From positions 1 to 64,000 of the forward strand of contig NZ_PJCF01000014.1 in the NCBI RefSeq assembly GCF_002835935.1: DNA of 64,000 nucleotides, given 5' to 3'. The position numbers and the translations under genes are program-made. Numbering within the stretch: position 1 is the first letter of the stretch; the number at the start of each line of letters is the position of its first letter. Under the pieces are notes generated by a model. It did not search any database, was not told the origin of the DNA, and worked only from the letters and a program-made list of their open reading frames with translations. Positions 9,793 through 18,599 of this stretch are shown one piece after another. This stretch comes from Paraglaciecola sp. MB-3u-78. Its GTDB lineage: Bacteria > Pseudomonadota > Gammaproteobacteria > Enterobacterales > Alteromonadaceae.

Positions 9793-10175
9793 GATTTGTA
9801 CATGCGCAAATTAATTCATAAAACATGCTACCCCAGTAAAAATAAGACCTGTAGGGATTATTCCTCTCAAGAGTTTTGCTGAAATATTGTTAAAGGTGTA
9901 TTTATGTAAAATAACGTGACACATAATTTTCCTGTCTATGGGAATGAAAATTCACTCTAAAGGAGAGTGAAAAGTAAAAGCTCGATTTTTCATAAGTTTA
10001 AATAATGATTGTTAAATAAAGGAGGGTAAAAAAACAGACAGGGGATAAAAATAAAACTGAAATAGGACTTTTAGTGGTTTGCAACTATAAATTTAGTAAA
10101 GCAGTTATTTATTCTTTGCTGATGTTCTTAAAAAATTCAGCTGGCTAGCATATTGGGAATTGATACAGAGTCAGG
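9793..10175. other. Gene-free region, nothing recognised
   Basis: About 380 AT-rich bases upstream of the PEP-CTERM gene, presumably holding its promoter. A run TAAAGGAGGGTAAAAAAAC near 10016 resembles a ribosome-binding site but no ORF follows it. Confidence 0.3.
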
Positions 10176-10364
10176 ATGAACAAGACATATCTATATTTAA
10201 TATGGTTTTTAACCTTATTCTTGTTCCTAGGGGTAGGGTGGTCAACTTATAATCACCAGCAGCAGAGTTTGCAAATACCTCCCTATCTTTCGCTCACTAA
10301 GAACAGTGTTGAGCATGCTTCGTTAAACTTGGTTTTTAAGGAAAATTCATTGAAATGGGCTTAG
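10176..10364 (+). CDS. Possible small single-pass membrane protein
   Basis: A 62-aa ORF with a hydrophobic N-terminal segment (LYLIWFLTLFLFLGVGW) that could be a signal anchor; AGTCAGGATG gives a weak ribosome-binding site. No family was recognised and the region around it is gene-poor, so it could be chance or a relic. Confidence 0.35.
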   Translation: MNKTYLYLIWFLTLFLFLGVGWSTYNHQQQSLQIPPYLSLTKNSVEHASLNLVFKENSLKWA

Positions 10365-10692
10365 TTGCCCAGGACCGCCGCTAATGGCACATTTGAGTCG
10401 TTTAGTATGCAATGTTAAGCACGAAAACTAAGCCCTTGAGAACCCTAGTATATCCCTAGCTTCAACAGCCGTATTATCGCCAATCAAAGCCCTTGCAGAT
10501 GGCAACTTTACGGTAACCTTCAAAGCTCTGGTGGTTTTAAGTAATGTTGTGGTTGAGCGAAGCCCCTTAAAGGGCTTAGGATGGCAACTGAACTAAAGTA
10601 AACCAATCAGTGCGCCTAGTAATTCAAGGCACTTTTTAAAAATCTGTTCTACAATAAATATTCATTTGATTGATAACAGGGAAGTTATAGTT

Positions 10693-10869
10693 ATGAGCAA
10701 CATCGGAATTGAAGTCTTGAAAATTGCATTAGATGACGCAGTTGAAAAACAGCGGCTTATCGATGAAGAACTAAAGGAGTTACCAGAAAAAGTAAAGGTT
10801 CGCAAACTCGTTACAGAGCAGACCCACCTTCTTGAAGAAGTACTGACCCTTTTAAATCGCATTTTTTAA
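10693..10869 (+). CDS. Small acidic coiled-coil protein, unknown
   Basis: The preferred start is the ATG at 10693, behind CAGGGAAGTT, giving 58 aa (MSNIGIEVLKIALDDAVEK...). The sequence is mostly charged helix with heptad-like leucines (LIDEELKELPEKVKVRKLV...LLEEVLTLL), so a coiled coil is likely. An ORF near the right end of the window (63520-63702) is a comparable small helical protein. Function unknown. Confidence 0.5.
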   Translation: MSNIGIEVLKIALDDAVEKQRLIDEELKELPEKVKVRKLVTEQTHLLEEVLTLLNRIF

Positions 10870-11185
10870 TACAAGCAGCCTAAAGCACCTCAGAATTGAT
10901 TACAGAAGCACCCGCCATACTAACAATAGCTAACATCAAGCAGCCGAGTATTTGTTAATGTTGACGACGGTCAATATTTGGTTGCTTATAAGGCTTTCAT
11001 ATTTGACGAATAAATAGCCGCACCGTAGATTAGATGCTCAATCTATTTCTAATCAAAATGAAAATTATGTCACAGTATTGCCCACCTCCCGTGTTAGTGA
11101 AAACTTGGCTTATGTTAATTGATTTACGTTCTTCTGATGAAGCTAGAGCCCATGGCAAAAGAATGATTGATGTGAACTTTGGCAG

Positions 11186-12936
11186 CTGACATTGATCAGA
11201 CCAAATTGAATAATTTCTATTTATAATATTTCCCACAAGATCGCGGGTTTAGTACAATATCACCTCAACTTTTGAGGGTGAAATCACAATGAAAATCAAA
11301 CGGTTAGACCACCATGGCATTGTTGCTGGCGTTATCGACGACTTAAACATGGTGCCTTTGTTAGATAAGCATTTGCCGCAAGATGATCTTCAAGAAATTA
11401 GCCCGGGCGAGGCGATAAAGGGCATGATAATGAATGGCCTGGGGTTTTGTAATCGCCCTTTGACGCTTAGCCCTCAGTTTTTTGCCAATCTCCCGATGGA
11501 GCATCTATTTCGTGAAGGCGTTGAGGCATCTCACTTTAATCGCCATAAACTAGGCCGAACACTGGACCAATGTTATGACTTTGGTTGTGAAAGTCTGTTT
11601 TCCTTGGTATCGCATCAGGCCTGCGAAATAGAGGCTGTAGATTGCCAGTTTAAATCCCTTGATACCACAAGTCATTCGTTAACCGGCGAGTATGCGCATG
11701 ATGAGGAAGGCTGTGACGAGCATGTTATCAGAATTACACACGGTCATAGCAAAGCGCATCGCCCTGATTTAAAACAAGTTGTACAAGAAATGATTGTCAG
11801 TCAAGACGGAGGAATACCCTTGGCCGTTAAAAATTGGGATGGTAATAGCGCTGATACAAAAGTGTTTAAAGAGCGCGCTAAGGCGCTGGTCAAGATGGTG
11901 AAAACTGCGCCCAAGCCTAACTACTTGGTCGCTGACTGTAAGCTTTACCATAAAGACAATGCTGAGTTCTTATCGCAACTGACGTTTATTACGCTTATCC
12001 CGTCCACTATTAAACTAGAAAAAACACTCATTACAGAAGCCCTAACTGCGCAAGAATGGACGACTATTGATGACAACTACCAGTACACAGTGAATGAAGT
12101 AGAGCACATGGATATTAAACAGCGCTGGATAGTCGTCAATTCAAAAGCCGCAGGTGAGCGTGCAACAAAAACGATTGGCAGACAAGCCGACCGCGCCAAG
12201 GAAAAATTAGACAAAGAGTTATTTCATTTGCAAGCCCAGCGCTTCACTTGCAAAGAGGACGCACTGAAGTCGTTGGCCGCGCTTAACAAGCGACAAAAGT
12301 ATCACCAACTGACTGAGCTTAACTGCATAGCACACAAGGTTTACGAGGGAAAAGGCCGACCTAAAAAAGATGCACCAGTCAAACAAATTGTATGGCAAAC
12401 GAGCGCGGTGGTTGAGCTAAATGATAAAGCAATTCAACATGCTATTGAACAAAAATCATGCTTTATACTCGCCACAAATGCCGACGAAAAAGCGCTATCA
12501 CCTGAGGGAATTCTGCATCATTACAAGGCGCAATCGGTGGTAGAAAGAGGGTTTAGATTCCTAAAAGACCCACTGTTTTTTGTGTCATCCTTGTTCATCA
12601 AAAAGCCTAGTCGTATCGACGCATTGTTAATGATCATGACCTTATCTTTATTGGTTTACTCAATCGCGCAACGACGCATGCGCGCGAGCATGAAAAAAGC
12701 CAATGAAACCATCCCAAACCAGATTAACATACCCTCTGCTACCCCCACACTGCGCTGGGTGTTTCAATGCTTCGAGGGTATCAACCTCGTTCAGCCTGAA
12801 GAAACCTATGATAAAACAAGCACTTACTTAGATGGATTCGATAAACTAAGGACAAAAATCATTAATTTGATTGGAGGCCATTCGCTGCATTTGTATAATA
12901 TTCAAAAAAGTAGCGTGGGGGTCTGATCAATGTCAG
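11186..12936 (+). mobile_element. IS1634-family insertion sequence (IS4 superfamily), complete
   Basis: The 17-bp terminal repeat CTGACATTGATCAGACC at 11186-11202 is found as its exact inverse at 12920-12936. Both sides are flanked by the 7-bp direct repeat TTGGCAG (11179-11185 and 12937-12943). The single transposase gene fills the element and its stop codon lies inside the right inverted repeat. Ends, target duplication and ORF are all intact, so the element looks recently inserted and potentially active. Confidence 0.9.
11289..12926 (+). CDS. IS1634-type DDE transposase
   Basis: A 545-aa protein beginning MKIKRLDHHGIVAGVIDDL, the DUF4277-like N-terminus typical of IS1634 transposases. The catalytic core follows, with D in SLDTTSHSL, D in YLVADCKLY, and the C-terminal YREK-like region around HHYKAQSVVERGFRFLKDP supplying the glutamate. 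Length fits the family. GAGGGTGAAATCACAATG provides the ribosome-binding site. It cuts and pastes its own element. Confidence 0.92.
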   Translation: MKIKRLDHHGIVAGVIDDLNMVPLLDKHLPQDDLQEISPGEAIKGMIMNGLGFCNRPLTLSPQFFANLPMEHLFREGVEASHFNRHKLGRTLDQCYDFGCESLFSLVSHQACEIEAVDCQFKSLDTTSHSLTGEYAHDEEGCDEHVIRITHGHSKAHRPDLKQVVQEMIVSQDGGIPLAVKNWDGNSADTKVFKERAKALVKMVKTAPKPNYLVADCKLYHKDNAEFLSQLTFITLIPSTIKLEKTLITEALTAQEWTTIDDNYQYTVNEVEHMDIKQRWIVVNSKAAGERATKTIGRQADRAKEKLDKELFHLQAQRFTCKEDALKSLAALNKRQKYHQLTELNCIAHKVYEGKGRPKKDAPVKQIVWQTSAVVELNDKAIQHAIEQKSCFILATNADEKALSPEGILHHYKAQSVVERGFRFLKDPLFFVSSLFIKKPSRIDALLMIMTLSLLVYSIAQRRMRASMKKANETIPNQINIPSATPTLRWVFQCFEGINLVQPEETYDKTSTYLDGFDKLRTKIINLIGGHSLHLYNIQKSSVGV

Positions 12937-13032
12937 TTGGCAGTGTTGATTTGGCGATCATTTATCTTGAGCAATCACACAGCGATAATACGCTGGTAAA
13001 AGTTGGTATGTGACACCGATTCACTCCATTCT

Positions 13033-13347
13033 TTACGGTTCGATGACCGTTACAGATACAGGCTGGTTTTCTGGCAGCTTTTCGACAATCAATTTTTGCT
13101 GTTCTGACTCGTCATTCACAGCATCAATAATACTTGGTCGTTCTTTAGAGGCTTTACTTTGAATTGGTTCAGCTCCCATCTCCCAATCCCCCTCAATTTC
13201 ACCCATAAAAGACAGCGTTAACCGGTTTTTTGTCCTAGTGTTAACGACTCCTAACTCTCTGAGCAGGCAATTGATTAACTCCTGCTTATCAATAGTGTCC
13301 TGTAATGCGTATTTTTTACCTTTAACTCCGATGTTTGTCATCATCAT
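13033..13347 (-). CDS. Small hypothetical protein
   Basis: A 104-aa ORF (MMMTNIGVKGKKYALQDTIDKQELINCLLREL...). It is soluble and acidic in its second half, ending in EKLPENQPVSVTVIEP. No domain was recognised. It is convergent with the gene interrupted by the IS1634 element and about 460 bases from the first attC site. The start could be the second or third Met. Confidence 0.5.
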   Translation of the reverse strand: MMMTNIGVKGKKYALQDTIDKQELINCLLRELGVVNTRTKNRLTLSFMGEIEGDWEMGAEPIQSKASKERPSIIDAVNDESEQQKLIVEKLPENQPVSVTVIEP

Positions 13348-13807
13348 TCCGTTCGATTAATCACTTGCCGGTTAAATTTTAGCCAGAAAATGAGAAACCG
13401 CAAACTTGATATTTTAAGCTGCTCTTTGTCGGTGACTCTTCCGCTTTACATTTGAAAGCAGACTAAAGCACTGAGCCTAGCGCCAGCAATATACAGGTGA
13501 TTTAATGGGTCCTTCCTAGTCATATACCACAAGGGTAATTCGCAGCGCATGTTTCCATTTCTACACGACTAACAATAGTGAATTGACGATGACGACGATA
13601 ACTTCCAGAGCGGCCATTGGGTGCAATGTTAAAGATTCTATTTCTTTACCGTTTAAATCGATTTACCGCCAAATATTCAACTGGTGTTGAATGGCAGTGG
13701 TTCGCTCGATTAAGTTAGTTACCATCAAACCGTGAATGGCCCTTAAGAGCGAATTGCGGACATAGGGGACATTCGGTTTATGATTGAGCTATAGCTCTAA
13801 ATCAGAC
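13348..13807. other. Gene-free stretch with a repeat shared with 49.6 kb
   Basis: No ORF was accepted here. About 60 bases at 13747-13807 (GAGCGAATTGCGGACATAGG and onward) recur almost unchanged at 49587-49646, each time immediately left of an attC site. This may be the start of a non-coding cassette or a shared flank carried by duplication. Confidence 0.6.
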
Positions 13808-13906
13808 ATTAACGCCCTGTTAACAGGCAAAAAATAGTTGGTTAAAATTAGCGACGAAGGAGCAAAAACCAACTGTTTTTTGTCCTTGTTTAACAGCTTG
13901 TTATGT
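13808..13906 (-). other. attC recombination site (cassette of the 155-aa lipoprotein)
   Basis: Read on the minus strand the site opens with ACATAACAAG and ends with GGGCGTTAATG, the R''/R' boxes of an integron attC. Imperfect inverted arms (CCAACTG/AGTTGG) lie between. Near-identical sites occur at 26257-26355 and 49646-49738. Confidence 0.85.
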
Positions 13907-13909
13907 GTT

Positions 13910-14377
13910 TTATTCACCAAGCCATTTTAGCTTTGCAGTTTTATATATTTTATTGAATTCAGCCTCAGTTATTTTTCCATTAGCTAAGTCATCTTCGGCA
14001 GCCCATATAACTCTGATGTATTCAAATTCTGTTGCTGCAAGAATATAACCTAATTTTCTTTCCGTTATTTTACCACTATGAAATTGGCTCATCGCTAACT
14101 TTTTATTCCACGACTGACCTTTTGGAGGATCTGGTAGTGTAAAGTCAATAGTGAGTAACCTTTCATCAGATATTGTGTAACCTTTAGCAATTGAATCTTT
14201 CGCGCATTCATACAACACATAATCAATAGAATCTTGTAGGCCATAGAAATGCCAATCAAAACCAGCATTACAACCACCTACAATTTTTCCTTCTTTATCA
14301 CTAATATCAATGACTCTTTCAGCGCAACCTGAAAGAAAGCATAATATAATGATTGTTTTTAATATATTTCGATACAT
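13910..14377 (-). CDS. Cassette-encoded lipoprotein, unknown
   Basis: A 155-aa protein with a lipoprotein signal: MYRNILKTIIILCFLSGC, where LSGC is the lipobox with Cys18. The mature part is soluble with no recognised domain, including a helical C-terminus (EDDLANGKITEAEFNKIYKTAKLKWLGE) that resembles short SHOCT-like tails. It starts shortly after the GTTATG box of the next attC and ends three bases from its own attC, the usual layout of an integron gene cassette. Confidence 0.8.
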   Translation of the reverse strand: MYRNILKTIIILCFLSGCAERVIDISDKEGKIVGGCNAGFDWHFYGLQDSIDYVLYECAKDSIAKGYTISDERLLTIDFTLPDPPKGQSWNKKLAMSQFHSGKITERKLGYILAATEFEYIRVIWAAEDDLANGKITEAEFNKIYKTAKLKWLGE

Positions 14378-14396
14378 CGACTAACTCTTTTAAACA

Positions 14397-14473
14397 CATA
14401 ACGCTTAACATATGGGGATTTTAGGAGCGCTTTTTCAGCGAGTAAAATTCCCACCATTATGTTTTTGTTATGT
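14397..14473 (-). other. attC site (cassette of the 120-aa membrane protein)
   Basis: Minus-strand ends are TACATAACAAAAACAT and TTAAGCGTTATG. Central arms GGTGGGAATTTT and AAAATCCCC pair around the loop. It is nearly identical to the site at 14857-14934, as expected for attC sites of one integron. Confidence 0.9.
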
Positions 14474-14477
14474 ACGT

Positions 14478-14840
14478 TTATATTAAGGCCCCATTTAATA
14501 GTAATGATGGCATGAAAAAGCTAAGCGCGAAGACTGTAGAGCCGGTGAATAATATTGCAGCAACACAAAAAGATGCTTGCACTGCAAACACCGCAGGCTT
14601 AGCTGATGCACTATGCCTATAAGCAATATGTGCGATTGTAACCATCTCTTTGAACGCACAATATTTTGCACTTAACCAAGTTAAAAATGGCGTAAAAGTA
14701 GCGATAACAAGAGCAAATGCTAATTCTATGCCCCCAAATTGAACTAAAAACGCGATTTCAGGCAAAAGCGCAGCTGCAACAATAAACGCAATACCAACAA
14801 AGGCTTTCTGAATATTTGTCAATTCATCCCAAGATTTCAT
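14478..14840 (-). CDS. Cassette-encoded membrane protein, unknown
   Basis: A 120-aa protein with three hydrophobic segments (about residues 13-33, 38-56 and 84-110) and a short soluble N-terminus MKSWDELTNIQKAFVG. AAGGGAC sits seven bases before the ATG, and the ATG follows the attC box GCGTTATG by about 15 bases. The gene fills its cassette almost completely. No family was recognised. Confidence 0.78.
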   Translation of the reverse strand: MKSWDELTNIQKAFVGIAFIVAAALLPEIAFLVQFGGIELAFALVIATFTPFLTWLSAKYCAFKEMVTIAHIAYRHSASAKPAVFAVQASFCVAAILFTGSTVFALSFFMPSLLLNGALI

Positions 14841-14856
14841 TTTTGTCCCTTAAGTA

Positions 14857-14934
14857 CATAACGCTTAACATATGGGGATTTTAGGAGCGCTTTTTCAGCG
14901 AGTAAAATTCCCACCATGATGTTTTTGTTAGCTA
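14857..14934 (-). other. attC site (cassette of the 172-aa exported protein)
   Basis: This is the same attC type as at 14397-14473: minus-strand start GCTAACAAAAACATC, end TTAAGCGTTATG, and conserved central arms. It lies directly after the stop of the 172-aa gene. Confidence 0.9.
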
Positions 14935-14939
14935 CTTTT

Positions 14940-15458
14940 TTAGCCTCTAAATATTGAAAAATTAACTGCATTGATTTTCCAGCCATTCCCCGTATTTATA
15001 AGTTGCCAGTTCTCTTTTCCTGAATTACTTTTCCTATCGCCATCGTAGAATATGTAATCAAAATATATGGCTGCTATCTCGCCATCACAAACAATTTTTA
15101 TATTAGATATTTCTTCTCTCTGCCCTTTAGGATTATCTATTATAGAATCTATAAATATTTCAGGGGTACTGTATCTATATTTAGCTGGCTCACGAAATTT
15201 ATCCCCAATTTTCCGCTTTAACTCTATTCCTTCTTTTGAATTTGCCCACTTTAATTCGTTTTCATAATCACTTTTAGTGTGTACGCCAACCCAAGAAACC
15301 GTTCCGTCTACAAATAAATTCAAGAATTTGCTTTTGTCTTTGCTGATTATTGCACTCTCGAATGATTTTACTATTCCATTTAGATTTTGCTCATCGTTGC
15401 AAGCAATTGCAGTTTTTGAAAGTAACAATACAAACGTAATCAGTATAAATTTTTTCAT
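14940..15458 (-). CDS. Cassette-encoded exported NTF2-like protein
   Basis: A 172-aa protein with signal peptide MKKFILITFVLLLSKTAIA. The mature part (VKSFESAIISKDKSKFLNLF...WQLINTGNGWKINAVNFS) has the pattern of an SnoaL/NTF2-like fold: an N-terminal helix, then beta strands ending with a W.I....F strand. The substrate is unknown. It begins soon after a half-attC (GCGTTAGC at 15479-15490) and ends at a complete attC, so it is a cassette gene. Confidence 0.75.
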   Translation of the reverse strand: MKKFILITFVLLLSKTAIACNDEQNLNGIVKSFESAIISKDKSKFLNLFVDGTVSWVGVHTKSDYENELKWANSKEGIELKRKIGDKFREPAKYRYSTPEIFIDSIIDNPKGQREEISNIKIVCDGEIAAIYFDYIFYDGDRKSNSGKENWQLINTGNGWKINAVNFSIFRG

Positions 15459-15478
15459 AACATCTCCATGTTGATTAA

Positions 15479-15500
15479 AGTAGCTAACGCTTATTATCGA
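15479..15500 (-). other. Remnant right half of an attC site
   Basis: On the minus strand AATAAGCGTTAGCTAC matches the L'/R' half of the neighbouring attC sites. The matching left half was not found upstream, so the site is probably truncated and marks the current broken edge of this cassette run. Confidence 0.6.
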
Positions 15501-16181
15501 GCATGTCGTATATGTAACTTCTCGATTTGATTTTTATTTCCGTCACTTTCAGTGCTTACCTTTTGATTTTATTAAATGTTTTTCACTATCATGCCATCCA
15601 AACCGCAAAGCATTGCAAAAACAAAAGGAGCCTGACTTTAACGCGACTTTTTATGCTTCCTATTAAATACTATGCATAAAATATTTTCCATAATTAAATG
15701 AATGACTTAGCGTTTTTGAGAAAAAGAAAGTGAGACCAGTCAAAATTACATAATAGGAAGCGAAATAGGCATTATTTACTAAATCTCATTATACCTGAGC
15801 TTATATACAGTTGATTTAGAGACCGCTTTATGGAAAATTATTGCGATTACAAAATCAGTGGCGAATGACGGCTATTGGCACAAAGTACTAATTCAGGTGT
15901 AACGCTCGACCGACCGCTTTTAGGCTCACAGCTGACTGATTCAATGCTCTATTTTCCCAAGAAAGCGCACAGTGGAGCCACAAACCAATCATTTTCGAAC
16001 ATAGGGCGATAAATTCATCAAAGCATCAGTCACCATTTCAAAATGCATCGTTGCAAAAATGTTTATCGTCATTTACTTTGGTCAATCGAAACGCAAGCAA
16101 TTTCTTTAAAAGCTATTTCTAAATCGTTAGTAATAGTCACGATATTTTTTAATTGATTTACCAATAACATGGAGTGTTTAT
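15501..16181. other. Gene-free region between the cassette run and the Asp-box gene
   Basis: About 680 AT-rich bases with no convincing ORF. No complete attC, IS end or RNA gene was seen. The last part should hold the promoter of the gene at 16182; GGAG at about 16171 is its ribosome-binding site. Confidence 0.35.
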
Positions 16182-18026
16182 ATGCAAATAACTTTAAATT
16201 TTAAAAGGTACTGTTATACGGTACTCAGTTACTTGTTTGTTCTTTTTTTCATTAATCACTTTGCCCATGCTGGTGATTCAAATTCCCCAATTACGGGCCG
16301 TTGGGTACCAATCGAGCAGCCTAATGCAACAGGAAGTTCTAGAGCACTTTTGTCGACAAATGATGGATTATATGTAGGCACATCCTCAGGTCTTTATTTC
16401 TCATCTGATAATGGTAAATCATGGCAATTGATTACAGACCAGAGTATTGCAGTTCTCTCATTGATAGAAACACCTAACAAACAATTGATTATAGGTACCT
16501 ATAGAAATGGGCTAATAAAAGTAACCCCCAATGAGCAGGACTGGCAACGAGTAGGTTTATCTGACGCCTTTTACATTTGGGACTTAATATCGATCGGGAA
16601 TACCCTATTTGCTTCGTCAATCAGTCGAGAAGGAATTGCAGGCGTATACACAAGCAGAGATAATGGTTCGAGTTGGCAACCTACTGCATTAGCTGAATTA
16701 GAGGTATGGAGTTTATCTTCACCAAACAATCGGCACTTATATGCTGGTACAAATAACGGTTTGTATGTTTCAACAGATCTGGGCAAAACTTGGGCATTAC
16801 GAAATGACGGCTTTGATGACGGAATAACGGTTTCACAAGTTAGTTTGGTGAACAACCATTTGCTTGCTTCTACTGGCACACTCCGTTCTCCGGGATCAGG
16901 AGTTTTCCGTTTTGACAAAAAATCTAATATATGGCAGAAATTCGGTACTGGATTACCCTCTTCAGTAACCGTTAATTCATTGGTTTTAAAAGACGAAATA
17001 TTGATTGCAGCTACCGCTGCGTTCGATGGTGATAAAAGTGGTGTGTATATATCACAAGATTTTGGTGAAACGTGGTTTTCAACAAACTTTACCAGTACAG
17101 AGACTAACCACCTGCTACTCAATAATAAGAACGAATTATATATTGGGACTGAAGGAGCTGGTGTTTGGCATAGCAAAGACTTGAAAAATTGGACTTCTGT
17201 TAGCGCAGGGATTAGAAATTGGGATGTATTTTCCATATATGAAACAAATGGTCTAGATCTACTGGCTGCTACTTCAAATGGAATCTGGCGCTTGAAATCA
17301 AAAACCAATGTCTGGCTCGAACCAAATATTAAATTGGGTGCATCCGACTTTAAACAAACAAGTAATAATGGTCTTCTCAGCACAGCAGAGAGTAACCTTT
17401 TGATCAGCGAAAATCAGAACCAAAGCTGGCAAGAAGTCTCTTTAGACGGTCAATACCTTGTTAATTTGTTCGTTGACGGCAACCGCTGGTATGCTTTGGA
17501 TTTACGTAAACCTGTAAAATACTCTGATGACAAAGGAAAAAATTGGCAAACGTTATCAATACCGGAAGGGCTAGCTGCACGTTCGATTATTAAAGCGAAT
17601 AATGGTGACTTGTTGGTATCCACAAGAGAGGGAATTTATCGTTCTGATGATAATGGTAAAACTTGGAACCTCTCTCATGAAGACTTATATGTTTGGAATT
17701 TTGCAAAAATAGGAAATGGACATTTGCTTGCGAGTGTTACTGGAAGAGGAATGTTTCTTTCAAAGGACAATGGTCAGAGTTGGGAAGAAGCTAATAGTGG
17801 CTTTGGTGAGAAGCCTATCCGTTCTGCTTGGTCGATTGTGATGGTCAATAAAACTATCTATCTTGCTGCCTACAATCGTGGTTTTTTTCAATCAAAGAAT
17901 AATGGCGCTTCTTGGGATTCGATGTCACAAGACTTAAAAGCCCCGATGGCATTGTCTCTATTTGCGACTAAAAGTGGTGTGGTTTATGGTGGTACGTCAG
18001 CCGGTATTTATAAATGGACAGAATAA
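16182..18026 (+). CDS. Exported Asp-box (BNR) beta-propeller protein
   Basis: A 614-aa protein with an N-terminal signal (YCYTVLSYLFVLFFINHFAHA). It carries at least eight Asp-box motifs of the S.D.G..W type: SSDNGKSW, SRDNGSSW, STDLGKTW, SQDFGETW, SDDKGKNW, SDDNGKTW, SKDNGQSW and SKNNGASW. These place it with sialidase-like or YCF48/Vps10-like propellers. No sialidase arginine triad is obvious, so a binding or structural role is as likely as an enzyme. It stands alone with its own promoter region. Confidence 0.85.
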   Translation: MQITLNFKRYCYTVLSYLFVLFFINHFAHAGDSNSPITGRWVPIEQPNATGSSRALLSTNDGLYVGTSSGLYFSSDNGKSWQLITDQSIAVLSLIETPNKQLIIGTYRNGLIKVTPNEQDWQRVGLSDAFYIWDLISIGNTLFASSISREGIAGVYTSRDNGSSWQPTALAELEVWSLSSPNNRHLYAGTNNGLYVSTDLGKTWALRNDGFDDGITVSQVSLVNNHLLASTGTLRSPGSGVFRFDKKSNIWQKFGTGLPSSVTVNSLVLKDEILIAATAAFDGDKSGVYISQDFGETWFSTNFTSTETNHLLLNNKNELYIGTEGAGVWHSKDLKNWTSVSAGIRNWDVFSIYETNGLDLLAATSNGIWRLKSKTNVWLEPNIKLGASDFKQTSNNGLLSTAESNLLISENQNQSWQEVSLDGQYLVNLFVDGNRWYALDLRKPVKYSDDKGKNWQTLSIPEGLAARSIIKANNGDLLVSTREGIYRSDDNGKTWNLSHEDLYVWNFAKIGNGHLLASVTGRGMFLSKDNGQSWEEANSGFGEKPIRSAWSIVMVNKTIYLAAYNRGFFQSKNNGASWDSMSQDLKAPMALSLFATKSGVVYGGTSAGIYKWTE

Positions 18027-18536
18027 TTAATTTTATCTGAATTTTGCTATTAGTGATCGTTCACCGAACGGCTTACCAACAGTCGTTTATTGAACAAATT
18101 TCTAGTACATTTTTGAATCTCGACTGTCCGGTATTAGGCTCATTGCCGTCATTCATGTTTGAGTAATCGTATGATGATTCTTCACTCAATATAGTCAGAT
18201 CGTTCGAATTCGCTTATGACCGCTTTAGGTCGATTTTTGCCAATCTGCTAACGACAAAAATTCCGACAAAGCGGTCATTAGCACTTAGAGTAATATTGGT
18301 GCATTTTGCTACTAAAACCCATCTTTAGGAACGTTCTCTATCCGTCGGCCATGTGCCAATACCCGCCAGTCAAGACTCTCTGCTTGACTTAGCGGTTCTA
18401 GCAGAAAGCAGACGTAGCTATTTTGTCAAATCACTCCCATTTTCAATACTAAATAGGCTCTATTGTTTTAACGAAAGATAACAATGAAATATAATAATTA
18501 GAAAACTAGTAAAGTTTAAATTAAAAGTGTTGACCC
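18027..18536. other. Gene-free region with two repeat remnants
   Basis: Bases 18118-18240 belong to a dispersed repeat also found at 21240-21380 and inverted at 28440-28600. Bases 18248-18340 match, in inverted orientation, the sequence just ahead of and including the first codons of the split reverse transcriptase (32310-32400). No intact gene was seen. Confidence 0.65.
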
Positions 18537-18549
18537 TTACCTAAGGTAA
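18537..18549 (+). promoter_or_regulatory. MerR-type operator
   Basis: TTACCTAAGGTAA is a perfect palindrome directly after TTGACC (18530-18535), about 50 bases upstream of the MerR-family gene. Placement over a stretched promoter spacer is the classic MerR arrangement, so autoregulation is likely. Confidence 0.75.
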
Positions 18550-18599
18550 TACTTCAGGATAATTATGTTAGTAATTGATAAGCATTGGTAATCAGTAAA

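Larger units (their letters stand above)
11034..13013 (+). pseudogene. Small gene interrupted by the IS1634-type element
   Basis: Joining the sequence left of the element (up to 11185) to that right of the second target-site copy (from 12944) gives one continuous frame. It reads ...LIDLRSSDEARAHGKRMIDVNFG, then SVDLAIIYLEQSHSDNTLVKVGM and a stop at 13013. The frame opens just after a TAG at 11031, with ATG codons at 11034, 11058 and 11067; the true start is unclear. No family was recognised. The exact seven-base target duplication supports a single clean insertion. Confidence 0.65.

Noticed and set aside
10365-10665. Possible gene remnant between the small ORFs at 10.2 and 10.7 kb
   Set aside because: Short open stretches in several frames but no start, motif or similarity to other parts of the window.
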